Part shown: piece by piece, positions 33,107 to 42,456 of the stretch
Numbering within the stretch: the first letter of the stretch is position 1
Layout of the letters: each line of letters starts with the position of its first letter
Assembly: GCF_900114215.1 (NCBI RefSeq)
Contig: NZ_FOSG01000011.1
Span: 62,001-126,000 of the forward strand
DNA from: Streptomyces mangrovi
Lineage (GTDB): Bacteria > Actinomycetota > Actinomycetes > Streptomycetales > Streptomycetaceae
DNA: 64,000 nt
Reading direction: 5' to 3'
Position numbers and translations under genes: made by a program
The notes under the pieces: model-generated
What the model saw: only the letters and a program-made list of their open reading frames with translations
What the model was told of the DNA's origin: nothing
Databases searched by the model: none

Positions 33107-33652
33107 GTGCCCGCAGTGCCCCGGGCGCCCGGAAGGCGCGCACACACCGTCGTCGACAGCCCCTGCGGCCCGCTCACCCTGGTCGCCGAGGAGGAGCATC
33201 TGATCGGCCTCTACATGGAGGCCCAGCGGCACCGGCCCGACGAGTCGGCCTTCGGCGAGCGGCTGCCGGAGCCCGCCGGGCCGCCGTTCGCCGAGACGGC
33301 CCGGCAGTTGGAGGAGTACTTCGCCGGGCGCCGCGAGAGCTTCGACCTGCCGCTGAGACTGCACGGAACACCGTTCCAGCGACGTGTCTGGGCCGCGCTG
33401 CGCGAGATCCCCCACGGACAGACCTGGACCTACGGCCGGCTCGCCGGGCACATCGGCCGGCCGACGGCGTCCCGCGCCGTCGGCCTCGCCAACGGAAAGA
33501 ACCCGGTCGGCGTCATCGTGCCCTGCCACCGCGTCATCGGAGCCGACGGCGCCCTGACCGGTTACGGCGGGGGAGTGGAGCGCAAACGGGCGCTTCTGGA
33601 GCACGAGCGCGCCCTCCCGGCCGCCGGGGCCATGCCGCTCCCCCTCCTCTGA
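33107..33652 (+). CDS. ogt: Methylated-DNA--protein-cysteine methyltransferase (Ogt type)
   Basis: 181 aa. It starts at the GTG at 33107 with AGAGGAGA upstream. The active site is VPCHRVIG with the acceptor Cys at 140; the helix-turn-helix region GTPFQRRVWAALREIPHGQTWTYGRLA and ASRAVGLANGKNP match the family. It repairs O6-alkylguanine by irreversible transfer to Cys. It stands alone between the PP2C-B12-STAS operon and the crt genes. Confidence 0.95.
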   Translation: MPAVPRAPGRRAHTVVDSPCGPLTLVAEEEHLIGLYMEAQRHRPDESAFGERLPEPAGPPFAETARQLEEYFAGRRESFDLPLRLHGTPFQRRVWAALREIPHGQTWTYGRLAGHIGRPTASRAVGLANGKNPVGVIVPCHRVIGADGALTGYGGGVERKRALLEHERALPAAGAMPLPLL

Positions 33653-33683
33653 ACAGTCTTCCGAACAGTGCTCCGAACACCCG

Positions 33684-35282
33684 TCAGCCGCCGAGGGCCG
33701 AGGCCAGCAGCCGCAGCGGCGCCGAGCGGCCCCGGCGCGGAACCGTCAGCAGCGGGTGGCCGCGCACCCCCCAGGTGGCCAGCAGGGCGTTGGCCGCCTC
33801 GAAACCGGTGGTGGCCGCCCGCTCCATCAGCGCCACCGGCAGCGTGGTGCGCACCAGGTCCCCGGCGAGCACCAGCCGGGGATGACCGGTGCGCACCCCC
33901 GGCCGGTCCCGCCAGGTGCCGGTGGCGAACAGCGGGCAGTCCTGCCGCCACTCGTGCCGCTCGTCGACGACCGGGGCGCCCGCCGTCTCCGGGTAGACGC
34001 GGGCGAGTCCGGCCAGGGCCGCCCGCCGGACGGCGGCGCGGTCCGCGGCGGGATCGACGGCGTAGGCGTGCAGCTCCACCACGCTGCCGCCCGTCCGCGC
34101 GGCCCAGCGGGCGGCCTCGCCCTCCCACCGGTCCAGGACGCTGACGTTGTCCAGCGGGCCGTAGCCGCTGGTGCCCAGGAAGCCGGGCCGGTCGGCGGCC
34201 ACGGGCCGGCCGAGCCAGTAGCGGGAGACCAGGAAGGGCGGGGCCTCGCGCAGCCGCCCGACCGACGCCCGCCAGCCGGGACCGCCCAGCTGCGGGGAGT
34301 TGTCGACCAGGGCGCGCAGGCCCGCGCCGTCCACGGCCAGGACGACCGCGTCGTAGCGCTCGCCGCGCTCGGCCCCCGGCCCCCGGCCTTCGGCCGTCAC
34401 CACGGTGAAGCCGTCCCGCCCGGGACGCACCAGTTCCACGGCCGTACCGGTGCGCACCCGCGCCCCCAGCCGCTCCAGCCGGGCGGCCAGCGGATCCCAC
34501 AGGACGGCGGGGAAGGGGTCGTCGGGGACGTCGAAGAGCAGCCCCTCGGCCGAGCCCAGGAAGTAGATGTGGAACATCAGCACCAGTTCGGCCGCCGACA
34601 GCTCGCGCGGATCGGCGAAGAAACTGCGGGAGAACACCTCGAAGGCCAGGTGCCGGGCCGGTTCGGGGAAGCCGACGGAGTCCAGGAAGTCCGCGGCGCT
34701 CACGCCGTCCAGCCGCTCGTGGACCTCCGGCACCCGCACGTCGAGCAGGGACAGCGCCGCGCGGGGGTTCATGCCCGCCAGCCCCGAGGGGGTGAAGGTC
34801 GGGCTGAGCGCGGTGAAGCCCAGCACGCTCCACGGCGGGGTGCGGGGCACCCGCGCGAAGCTGTCCCGCGCTCCGCCGCTGTGCCACAGCGGGTAGTCCG
34901 GCAGTGGGGTGAGCATCGACAGGGCCGGGTCGATACGCCGCAGCAGATTGCGCAGGTTGTAGTACTGCCGGAAGAAGGCGTGGAAGCCGCGGCTCATGGT
35001 GACGGACGTGCCGTCGGCCAGCTTCGTTGACCAGCCCCCGACCCGCCCGCCCAGCACCTCCCGGCGCTCCAGCAGGTCCACGGCCACACCGCGTTCGGCC
35101 AGCGCGGTGGCGGCGGTGAGCCCGGCGATGCCGCCGCCCACCACGGCGGCGCGCACCTCGCGGTCGCCCACGCGGGCCGCCCCGGCGGGCGCCGGCCGGT
35201 GCACGGCGTAACGGTCGCGGGCGAGCCGGGTACGGCCCCGGCCCGCGAGCGGGTACGGGAACGGGTTTGTCGCGTCTGTCAT
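33684..35282 (-). CDS. crtU: Carotene desaturase/methyltransferase CrtU (FAD-dependent)
   Basis: 532 aa. An FAD-binding motif (AAVVGGGIAGLTAATALAERG) starts near residue 44. The C-terminus has PRLVLAGDLVRTTLPVALMERAATTGFEAAN, as in CrtI-like amine-oxidase folds. CrtU converts the beta-rings of beta-carotene to aromatic rings, giving isorenieratene. Its start overlaps the crtY stop as ATGA, so crtY and crtU are co-translated. The position next to crtY and the full crtEIBV set support the assignment. Confidence 0.88.
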   Translation of the reverse strand: MTDATNPFPYPLAGRGRTRLARDRYAVHRPAPAGAARVGDREVRAAVVGGGIAGLTAATALAERGVAVDLLERREVLGGRVGGWSTKLADGTSVTMSRGFHAFFRQYYNLRNLLRRIDPALSMLTPLPDYPLWHSGGARDSFARVPRTPPWSVLGFTALSPTFTPSGLAGMNPRAALSLLDVRVPEVHERLDGVSAADFLDSVGFPEPARHLAFEVFSRSFFADPRELSAAELVLMFHIYFLGSAEGLLFDVPDDPFPAVLWDPLAARLERLGARVRTGTAVELVRPGRDGFTVVTAEGRGPGAERGERYDAVVLAVDGAGLRALVDNSPQLGGPGWRASVGRLREAPPFLVSRYWLGRPVAADRPGFLGTSGYGPLDNVSVLDRWEGEAARWAARTGGSVVELHAYAVDPAADRAAVRRAALAGLARVYPETAGAPVVDERHEWRQDCPLFATGTWRDRPGVRTGHPRLVLAGDLVRTTLPVALMERAATTGFEAANALLATWGVRGHPLLTVPRRGRSAPLRLLASALGG

Positions 35283-36556
35283 CGGGGGGCCTTTCGCTGG
35301 TGGGGATCGCCGGGACGCGGCACGGCGGCGGACGGCCGGCGCGGCAGGAGGGGAAGTTCGGCCAGGGAGCGCGCCATCGGCCATATGGGGGAGCGCAGAC
35401 CGATCGCGACCTCCTCGCGGAGCGCGGAGCGGCCGTCGAGGAAGCGCAGCACGCTGTCCAGCCGGTTGCGGCGGAAGAGGCGGGCGAAGAAGTCCGCGCC
35501 GTCCACCCGGCCGGTGGCCAGGGCACGCAGCAGCGCGGCGTCCATGGCCAGATGGCGGCGGGCGTGCGGCCGGGGCGGCACAGGGGTGCGCCCGGCCGCG
35601 AGGGCCGCGGCCACCTGTGCGCTCTGGCGCTGGACGGTGGCGAAGGTGTAGCCGGTCGAGGGACGGGTGGCGCCGCCCGCCGTGCCGATGCGGAACACCG
35701 AGCGCCCGGCCCGGCGCGCGAAGCGCCCGTCGGTCATGGGGATGACGCCCTGCTCGGCACCGGTGACGGTGAACTCGCCCAGCGGGCGGACACGTTCGGT
35801 GTAGTGCCGCAGCGCCGACTCGTACTCCCGGACGGTCAGGAGCCGGGGGGAGAACTCGGTGTACTCCACCAGGGCCTCGCGCGGGGTGAGGGGCAGGACG
35901 TAGGCGAAGGACAGCCCGCACCGCGGCTGCGGGGTGCGCAGATCCATCAGCTCCGCCGTGCCCGGGTCGAAGCGGTCCTCGGCGGTACGCACGAACCAGC
36001 CCCGGAAGTGCTGCAGCAAGGTGGTGTGGGCGGGCGGCAGGGCCCGCGGCGGACGCGAGTCGAACACCCAGCGGCCGGTGAGCGCGAAGGGGCGTCCCGC
36101 GGCGTCCGTGCCGCTGACCCGCGCACCGTGCGGCCCGTCCCCGACGGCGGTGACGGTGCCGGTGACACGGGTGACGGCATCGGCGGCGGCCAGCCGGGCG
36201 TCCATCGCCCGGGTGAAGTTCGCGGAGCGGACCATCAGATAGCGCCGGGGGCTGTCACCGCCCAGGGCCTCCCCGCCGGGGCCCCGCACCAGCAGCCGCC
36301 GCCAGGAGGCGGTGACGGGCGCGCCGAGCCCGGCACCGGGTCCGGTTTCCTCCTCCCAGAAGCACCAGGTGCGCTCGGGGCTGCGGGCGGGGCCCGGCGG
36401 CGGCTCCACCACCGCGACCGAGAGCGCGGGCGAGGAGGAGGCGTCGAGGAGGTGGCGGACCAGCGACAGGCCCGCCGCGCCCGCACCGACCACCACCACG
36501 TCCGCGTCCGTTCCCGTGTGCGCGGCCGGGGCCGCGGCGGTCTTCGGGCGGTTCAT
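35279..36556 (-). CDS. crtY: Lycopene beta-cyclase CrtY
   Basis: 425 aa. The N-terminal dinucleotide motif VVVVGAGAAGLSLVRHL and RTWCFWEEE match CrtY-type lycopene cyclases; VFDSRPP, LLQHFRGWFV, MDLRTPQ and the C-terminal IGTAGGATRPSTGYTFATVQRQ are further family signatures. It closes the lycopene ends to beta-rings, the step before CrtU. Divergent from crtT with 125 bp between the starts. Confidence 0.92.
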   Translation of the reverse strand: MNRPKTAAAPAAHTGTDADVVVVGAGAAGLSLVRHLLDASSSPALSVAVVEPPPGPARSPERTWCFWEEETGPGAGLGAPVTASWRRLLVRGPGGEALGGDSPRRYLMVRSANFTRAMDARLAAADAVTRVTGTVTAVGDGPHGARVSGTDAAGRPFALTGRWVFDSRPPRALPPAHTTLLQHFRGWFVRTAEDRFDPGTAELMDLRTPQPRCGLSFAYVLPLTPREALVEYTEFSPRLLTVREYESALRHYTERVRPLGEFTVTGAEQGVIPMTDGRFARRAGRSVFRIGTAGGATRPSTGYTFATVQRQSAQVAAALAAGRTPVPPRPHARRHLAMDAALLRALATGRVDGADFFARLFRRNRLDSVLRFLDGRSALREEVAIGLRSPIWPMARSLAELPLLPRRPSAAVPRPGDPHQRKAPR

Positions 36557-36681
36557 CCGCGCCCCCTCCTCCCGGCAGCGCGTCCGGCGCGCTCACCGGC
36601 GCGTTCCGGGCGGCGCACGCCGGGTAGGCGTGCGGCCATGACCCCACACCCCGGGCCCGTACGGGCGGAAGGACGGACACG

Positions 36682-37395
36682 ATGACCCTCCTGCAGGACG
36701 GCGCGCTGACCGCGGCGTTCGACAGTGCCTCCACCGCCTACGACCGCCTGGTCGGTGCGAACCCCGGCTACCACCGGCAACTGCGCCGCTCCGCCCGCAG
36801 ACTGGCCCTGCCGGACGGCGGCGAGGGCCTGCGCGTGCTCGACCTGGGCTGCGGAACCGGCGCCTCCACCGCCGCGCTGCTGGCCGCCGCGCCCCACGCC
36901 GAGATCACCGCGGTGGACGCCTCGGCCGGGATGCTGGAGCGGGCCGCCGCCAAGGAGTGGCCCGGGAACGTCGCCTTCGTCCACACACCCGCCGAGGAGC
37001 TGGAGCAGGCGGGGGTGAGCGGGCCGTTCGACGCGGTGTTCGCCGCCTATCTGGTGCGCAACCTGACCGACCCGGACAAGGTGCTGAACGGGCTGCGGGG
37101 CCTGCTGCGCCCCGGCGGACGGCTGGCCGTCCACGAGTACGCCCTGTCCGGCGCTGCGCGGCACCGCCTGGTCTGGACGGCCGTGTGCCGCTCGGTGATC
37201 ATCCCCGCAGGCTCCCTCGGCCCGGGCGGGGCGGACCTGTACCGCCATCTGTGGCGCAGCGTCCTGGAGTTCGACACCGCGCCGGAACTGGCCGAGCGGC
37301 TGACGGCGGCGGGCTTCGAACCCGTCCGCACGGCGCCGCTGCCGGGCTGGGAGTACGGCATCCTCCACACCTTCCTGGCCCGCGCCCCCCGCTGA
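36682..37395 (+). CDS. crtT: Class I SAM methyltransferase of the crt cluster (CrtT)
   Basis: 237 aa. SAM motif I is VLDLGCGTGASTAALL, then VDASAGMLERA and FAAYLVRNLTDPDKVLNGLRGLLRPGG, the last resembling UbiE/MenG-type enzymes. In the S. griseus crt cluster the methyltransferase in this position is named crtT; its exact substrate is not settled. GGAAGGA precedes the ATG. It converges on crtV with a shared hairpin. Confidence 0.82.
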   Translation: MTLLQDGALTAAFDSASTAYDRLVGANPGYHRQLRRSARRLALPDGGEGLRVLDLGCGTGASTAALLAAAPHAEITAVDASAGMLERAAAKEWPGNVAFVHTPAEELEQAGVSGPFDAVFAAYLVRNLTDPDKVLNGLRGLLRPGGRLAVHEYALSGAARHRLVWTAVCRSVIIPAGSLGPGGADLYRHLWRSVLEFDTAPELAERLTAAGFEPVRTAPLPGWEYGILHTFLARAPR

Positions 37396-37447
37396 GCCGG
37401 GCACGGGACGCGGCAGGGGGGCCGGCGCGGAACCCGGCCCGGAACCC

Positions 37448-37482
37448 GGTGTGAGGGCCGCCGCCCCGGCGGCCCTCACACC
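37448..37482. terminator. Bidirectional terminator between crtT and crtV
   Basis: GGTGTGAGGGCCGCCG (37448-37463) and CGGCGGCCCTCACACC (37467-37482) form a perfect 16-bp stem with a 3-nt loop. The right arm includes the crtV stop codon. Confidence 0.85.
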
Positions 37483-38495
37483 GCCCCCGGGAAGCGGCCC
37501 TGGCCGCGCAGCAGCCGGCGGCGCTCGGCGTACGCCAGATCGTCGCGCCACAACCGGGCCGCGGCCCGCCGCATCAGCGGCCGCAGCAGCGGCGCGGCGG
37601 CCCGCGCCACGGCGAAGCCCGGCCGGCCGGAGGTGGCCAGCACGGCCTCGATCACGGCGGTGCGCGGGTTCGGATCGCCCGGGGCGGTGAGCGGCGTGGC
37701 ATGGGTCTCCACCGCCGACGTCTCGCCCTCGCCGTCGACGATGTGCATCACCAGCGTGCGCGGCTCCGGCGCGCTGAACGCGGCCCGCACCGGCACGCCC
37801 GCCCGGGGGCCGACGCGGTAGGCCACGTCGACCAGGAAGCGGTCGCCGTTGACGGCGGGATCGGGCTCCTCCACCACCGTCAGCCGGGTGAAGGCGTACG
37901 GATGGAACCACGCCCCGTGCCAGGGGTCGAGCCGGTTGGCGATGACGTCCTCCGGCTCGCAGGCGCCCACCAGGGTCGTCACCGCGTCCACCGAGGCGGC
38001 CGGGTCGGGGCGCTTCGGCAGGCAGGGCCGCTCCAGCGGCTCCTCGCCGCCCGCCGAGTCCAGCCGCACCCACACCAGCACCCCGTCGTCGTACACGGGG
38101 TAGGGCTCCCAGCCGGGCATGCCCCGCTCGGTCAGGCCCAGACCGTGCCAGTGGCAGATCAGGCGCCCGGACTCCACCACGCTGTCGCACAGCGGCGCCC
38201 CCAGGTGCGGACAGGCGCCCGGACCGGCCGCCAGGCGCCCGGACTCCGCGCGCCAGAGCACCAGCTCCACTCCGGCGACCGTCCTGCCGAAGGGGCGGCC
38301 CGGACGGATCTCGCGACTGGCCGCGACCACGTACCAGTTGCCCGAGGGGCGGGCCGAGGCCCGCTTCAGGGCGTCGGCGATGATCTGGGGCCGGGCCGCC
38401 CGCCAGGTCGGCTCCTGGCGGCTCCAGCCGGGATCGGACATCGGACGCAGGGGGCTGCGCCAACCGGTCGAACCCCCGATACGGCGCTTGGTCAA
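37476..38495 (-). CDS. crtV: Rieske [2Fe-2S] protein of the crt cluster (CrtV position)
   Basis: 339 aa. The N-terminal Rieske domain has both ligand pairs, CPHLGAPL and CHWHGL. The C-terminal part (DUF5914-like) has a conserved NRLDPWHGAWFHPYAFTRL. It occupies the fourth position of crtEIBV, as in S. griseus and S. coelicolor. crtV was given other names early on, but the sequence here is an iron-sulfur oxygenase-like protein. Its start overlaps the crtB stop by ATGA. The reaction in carotenoid synthesis is not established. Confidence 0.78.
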   Translation of the reverse strand: MTKRRIGGSTGWRSPLRPMSDPGWSRQEPTWRAARPQIIADALKRASARPSGNWYVVAASREIRPGRPFGRTVAGVELVLWRAESGRLAAGPGACPHLGAPLCDSVVESGRLICHWHGLGLTERGMPGWEPYPVYDDGVLVWVRLDSAGGEEPLERPCLPKRPDPAASVDAVTTLVGACEPEDVIANRLDPWHGAWFHPYAFTRLTVVEEPDPAVNGDRFLVDVAYRVGPRAGVPVRAAFSAPEPRTLVMHIVDGEGETSAVETHATPLTAPGDPNPRTAVIEAVLATSGRPGFAVARAAAPLLRPLMRRAAARLWRDDLAYAERRRLLRGQGRFPGAV

Positions 38496-39562
38496 GACAG
38501 CACTCCTCCTCGCTGCGCGTCCCGCCGACGGGTCCGCGGGGCTTCCTCTGTTCTCTCCGCCGTTTCCCCCGCCGTTTTCTCCACCGGGCCCCGCGGGCGG
38601 CCGGGCGCCCGCGGCAGGTCACCGGTCAGGGCGCCGCGGGCGCGTGAGGCGGCGACATCCGCCAGCCCGCCCAGTGCCACGGCGGCCCGCCGGCGGCGGG
38701 GGACCACGGCGCGCCGGTGGAGCACCGCGTACCCGGCCGCCTCGATCCGGTCCAGGATGGCGCGGTAGAGCACGAACGCGGCGCGCACACAGGGCCGCGA
38801 GACCGGGTGCAGCATGGCGATGCCCGGCTCGGCCTCCCGGTAGATCCCCCGGGTGGTCTCGCACAACTCCCGCAGCGCGGCCCGCACCCGGGCGTCGGTG
38901 CGCCCGGCCCGGCGGCACCACAGCAGCAGATCGCGGTCGACGCCGTGGGCGGCCAGCCGGTCCAGCGGCAGGTAGATCCGGCCGCGGTCCAGGTCCTCGC
39001 CCACGTCCCGCAGGAAGTTGGTGAGCTGGAAGGCCACCCCGAGCGCCGCGGCGTGCGGGGCGGCCTCCTCGCGCGGCACGACCGTGTCCAGCACCGGCAG
39101 CACCTGAAGACCGATCACGGCCGCCGAGCCGTGCGTGTACACCCGCAGGTCGTCGAGCGTGGGGTACTCGGTGACGTGCAGGTCCATGGCCATCGAGCGC
39201 ATGAAGTCGGTGAAGTGCCCCGGGGCGATGGCGTAGCGCGCGGCGGTGTCGGCCAGGGCCGCGATCACCGGGTGCCCGCCGCGCCCGGTGCGCAGGGCCG
39301 CCGACAGCTCCTCGTCCAGCTCCGCCAGCTCCCGGGCGCGCTGCTCGGGGGTGAGGGCGGGGTCGAGGTCGTCGACGATGTCGTCCGCCCAGCGCGCGAA
39401 GCCGTACAGGGCGTGGACGGCCGGGCGCTGGCGGGGGGTCAGCAGCCGGGTGGCCAGGAAGTACGTCCTGCCGTGGCGGGCGTTCAGCTCGCGGCAGCGG
39501 GCGTAGGCCGCGCGCAGCGCCGGGTCGTGGACGCCCGCCGCGTCCAGCTCGCGCGCCGTCAT
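38492..39562 (-). CDS. crtB: Phytoene synthase CrtB
   Basis: 356 aa. It joins two geranylgeranyl diphosphates to phytoene. The two Asp-rich sites are FARWADDIVDDLD and QLTNFLRDVGEDLDRGRIYLP, plus RTYFLATRLL and the Met/Leu-rich MAMDLHVTEYPTLDDLRVYTHGSA region. The C-terminal 50 residues are a charged tail not needed for the fold. It overlaps crtI and crtV by four bases each. Confidence 0.95.
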   Translation of the reverse strand: MTARELDAAGVHDPALRAAYARCRELNARHGRTYFLATRLLTPRQRPAVHALYGFARWADDIVDDLDPALTPEQRARELAELDEELSAALRTGRGGHPVIAALADTAARYAIAPGHFTDFMRSMAMDLHVTEYPTLDDLRVYTHGSAAVIGLQVLPVLDTVVPREEAAPHAAALGVAFQLTNFLRDVGEDLDRGRIYLPLDRLAAHGVDRDLLLWCRRAGRTDARVRAALRELCETTRGIYREAEPGIAMLHPVSRPCVRAAFVLYRAILDRIEAAGYAVLHRRAVVPRRRRAAVALGGLADVAASRARGALTGDLPRAPGRPRGPVEKTAGETAERTEEAPRTRRRDAQRGGVLS

Positions 39563-41112
39563 ACGGCCGCCCCCTCGGCCGCGCCGGCACCGGTCGGAGC
39601 CTGCGCCGCGCGCCGTGGCGGGCGCGGGCGGCCGGAGCCGGCGGTGATACGGGCGGCGGCGAGCTTGCCGGAGACCACCACCGTCGGCACGCCCACGCCG
39701 GGCGTGGTGCCGCAGCCGGCCAGGACCACGTTCTCCCAGCCGCGCGGCAGGTTCCGCGGCCGGAACGGGCCCGTCTGGGCGAAGGTGTGCGCGGCGGAGA
39801 ACGGGGTGCCGGCCGCATGCCCCTGCCGGGCCCAGTCGGCCGGGGTGACCAGACGCTCCGCCTCGATCGCGTCGCCGAAGCCGTCCAGTCCGCGGCGCTC
39901 CAGCTCGGCGACCAGTTCGTCGCGGTAGCGGGGGCCGACACGGTCCCAGTCGCGGGGGCCGGTGACCAGATTGGGGCAGGGCGCCAGCACGTAGTGCAGA
40001 TGCCTGTCCCCGGGGGCCAGCGCGGGGTCGGTGGCGGTGGGCCGGGTGATCAGCAGGGAGGGGTCGCTCATCAGCTCGCCGGTCCGGGTGAGCTGCCGGA
40101 ACGTCGACTCCCAGGCGGAGCCGAACGACAGCGTGTGGTGGGCCAGTTCGGGCCAGGTCCGGTCACAGCCCGCGTGCAGGACGACTGCCGAGGGCGCGTA
40201 CCGCAGCGGCACCGGGCGGCGCGGCGCGCCGCCCAGCAGGCGGTGGGCGAGGGGCAGGTCGCAGGTGAGCACCACCGCGTCGCAGGCGATGCGCTCCCCG
40301 CCGGCGGTGCGCACCGCCGCGGCACGCCCGCCCGGCGAACGCTCCAGCTGTGTCACCTCGGCGCCGTAGACGAAGCGGGCCCCGGCACCGGCGGCGGCGT
40401 CGGCCATGGCCCGGGGCACGGCGTGCATGCCGCCGCGCGGGAACCACACCCCGGCGACGGTGTCCATGTAGGCGATGACGGCGTACGCGGCCAGCGCCCG
40501 GGTGGGCGGCACCCCGGCGTACAGGGCCTGGAAGGAGAACACGCGGCGCAGCCGCTCGTCCTTCAAAAAGCGCGCGACGCGCCCGTGCCAGGTGCCGAAA
40601 CCGCCGAGCGCGGCCAGTCTGGCCAGGTCGGCGCCGAGCAGTCCCAGCGGCGAGTCGAAGTTGGCGTCGATGAACGAGCGCATCTGCACCCGGTACAGCC
40701 GCTCCAGCCAGTCGCGCAGCCGCCGGTACCCGGCGGCCTCCTCCGGCCCGGCCACCCGGGCGATCTCGGCCTCCATGGCGTGCGGGTCGGTGTGCACGTC
40801 CAGGCAGCCGCCGTCGGCGAAACGGGCGCGGTAGGCGGGGTGGAGCCCGATCAGCTCGACGTGGTCGGAGAGCCTGGCGCCCACCGCGGCCATGGCCTCG
40901 TCGACCAGATCGGGCATGGTCAGCACGGTGGGGCCGGTGTCGACGCGGTAGCCCGCCCACTCCTCGCGGCCGGCCCGGCCCCCCGGCCCGTCCTCCCGCT
41001 CGACGACGGTGACCGAGCGCCCGGCGCCCAGCAGGTGCAGTGCGGCGGACAGCCCGGCCAGCCCCGCCCCGACGATGACGACGTGGTCGCCCGGCCCGTG
41101 CAGTCTTCTCAT
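39559..41112 (-). CDS. crtI: Phytoene desaturase CrtI
   Basis: 517 aa FAD enzyme converting phytoene to lycopene. The N-terminal motif VVIVGAGLAGLSAALHLLGAGRSVTVVE is followed by GRAGREEWAGYRVDTGPTVLTMP. The C-terminal bacterial phytoene dehydrogenase motif is seen in NVVLAGCGTTPGVGVPTVVVSGKLAA. It begins 21 bp after the crtE stop and overlaps crtB by four bases. Confidence 0.95.
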   Translation of the reverse strand: MRRLHGPGDHVVIVGAGLAGLSAALHLLGAGRSVTVVEREDGPGGRAGREEWAGYRVDTGPTVLTMPDLVDEAMAAVGARLSDHVELIGLHPAYRARFADGGCLDVHTDPHAMEAEIARVAGPEEAAGYRRLRDWLERLYRVQMRSFIDANFDSPLGLLGADLARLAALGGFGTWHGRVARFLKDERLRRVFSFQALYAGVPPTRALAAYAVIAYMDTVAGVWFPRGGMHAVPRAMADAAAGAGARFVYGAEVTQLERSPGGRAAAVRTAGGERIACDAVVLTCDLPLAHRLLGGAPRRPVPLRYAPSAVVLHAGCDRTWPELAHHTLSFGSAWESTFRQLTRTGELMSDPSLLITRPTATDPALAPGDRHLHYVLAPCPNLVTGPRDWDRVGPRYRDELVAELERRGLDGFGDAIEAERLVTPADWARQGHAAGTPFSAAHTFAQTGPFRPRNLPRGWENVVLAGCGTTPGVGVPTVVVSGKLAAARITAGSGRPRPPRRAAQAPTGAGAAEGAAV

Positions 41113-41133
41113 CCGGATTCCTTCGGCAGGTGT

Positions 41134-42456
41134 TCAGCGGGTGGGGAGGGCGGCGGCGTCGCGGGGGGCGCCGCCCGGGCGGTGGTGGCCGGCGGCCGGT
41201 TCGCCCAGGACGGCGTGCAGCAGCGCCGACAGCTCTCGGGCCGGGGCCCCGTCGAGCGCGGCCTCCTCCAGGGCGGCCAGCGCCTCGCCGGTCAGGCCGC
41301 CGATGCGCCGCTCCACGGCCTCACGGGCGCCCAGTTCGGTCAGCACGGCGCGCACCCGGTCCAGGTCCTCCTCGGTCAGCGCGGGGTCGCCGAGCGCGTG
41401 CTCCAGCAGTTCCCGGGCCGCGCCCCGGCCGCGGACGCGGGCCAGGCGCAGGCCCAGGGCCATCAGATGGGTGGGTTTGCCCTGCCGCACGTCGTCGCCC
41501 GCGGGCTTCCCCGTACGGGCCGGGTCCCCGAAGACACCCAGGAGGTCGTCGCGCAGCTGGAACGCCACCCCGGCGCACCGCCCGGCCCGCCGCAGCGCCG
41601 AGGTGGTGTGCGCGTCCGCGCCGGCCAGCGCCGCCCCCAGGTGCAGCGGGCGCTCCACGGTGTACAGCCCGCTCTTGAGATGGGCGATGCGCAGGGAGGC
41701 GGAGGGGGAGGGCGCGCCGGCCGCCTGCCCGTACAGGTCCAGGTACTGCCCGGCCACCATCTCGGTGCGCATCGCCCGCCAGACGGGGCGGGCCCGCCGC
41801 CGGGCCTCCTCGCAGGGGGACGCCGCGTCCCACAGGTCCTCCGCCCAGACCAGGGCCAGATCACCGGTCAGGAGGGCGGCGGACGCCCCGAACGCGTCCG
41901 CATCCCCGCGCAGTCCCCGGGCACGGTGCCGGCGGGCGAGGGCCACATGGACGGCGGGCGCGCCGCGGCGCAGCGGCGAGTCGTCCATCAGGTCGTCGTG
42001 CACCAGCGCACAGGCCTGGATCAGCTCCAGCGCGGCGGCCGCGTGCAGCACCGCCTCCGCGTCGGCGTGCTCCGGAGTGCCGCCGCCCGCCCGCCAGCCC
42101 CACCACAGGAAGGCCGGGCGCAGCCGCTTGCCGCCGCGCCGCACCAGATCGACCAGCCGGTCGGCGACATCGGCGGTGAAACGGTCGCTGATCCGCCGCG
42201 CCTCGGCCCGGCGCAGCGTCAGATGCTCGGTGAGCACGGCGTCGACGGTGGCCGCGATGTCGTGGTCGGGGTCCCGGGCGAGGGGGCCGCGGGCCGTGCG
42301 GCCTTCCGCGGGGTGTTCCGCGCGGGCCTCGTCCGGGCGGTGCGGCGGCCGGGGCGCGGCCCGGACGGTCTGCTCTCCTCCCAGGACGGCCGACACGGGA
42401 TGTGCGGGTGCGGGACTGGCAGGGGCGAGGGCCAGGTCGGTGGCCTGGTGCCGCAT
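41134..42456 (-). CDS. crtE: Geranylgeranyl diphosphate synthase CrtE
   Basis: 440 aa polyprenyl synthetase with a long N-terminal extension of about 65 residues. The first Asp-rich motif is ALVHDDLMDDSPLRRG, the second FQLRDDLLGVFGD; RRGGKRLRP is the substrate-binding GK(R) site. It makes the C20 precursor for CrtB. GGAAGGAG lies upstream of the ATG at 42456. First gene of crtEIBV; divergent from litR, with a LitR-like inverted repeat in the gap. Confidence 0.93.
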   Translation of the reverse strand: MRHQATDLALAPASPAPAHPVSAVLGGEQTVRAAPRPPHRPDEARAEHPAEGRTARGPLARDPDHDIAATVDAVLTEHLTLRRAEARRISDRFTADVADRLVDLVRRGGKRLRPAFLWWGWRAGGGTPEHADAEAVLHAAAALELIQACALVHDDLMDDSPLRRGAPAVHVALARRHRARGLRGDADAFGASAALLTGDLALVWAEDLWDAASPCEEARRRARPVWRAMRTEMVAGQYLDLYGQAAGAPSPSASLRIAHLKSGLYTVERPLHLGAALAGADAHTTSALRRAGRCAGVAFQLRDDLLGVFGDPARTGKPAGDDVRQGKPTHLMALGLRLARVRGRGAARELLEHALGDPALTEEDLDRVRAVLTELGAREAVERRIGGLTGEALAALEEAALDGAPARELSALLHAVLGEPAAGHHRPGGAPRDAAALPTR

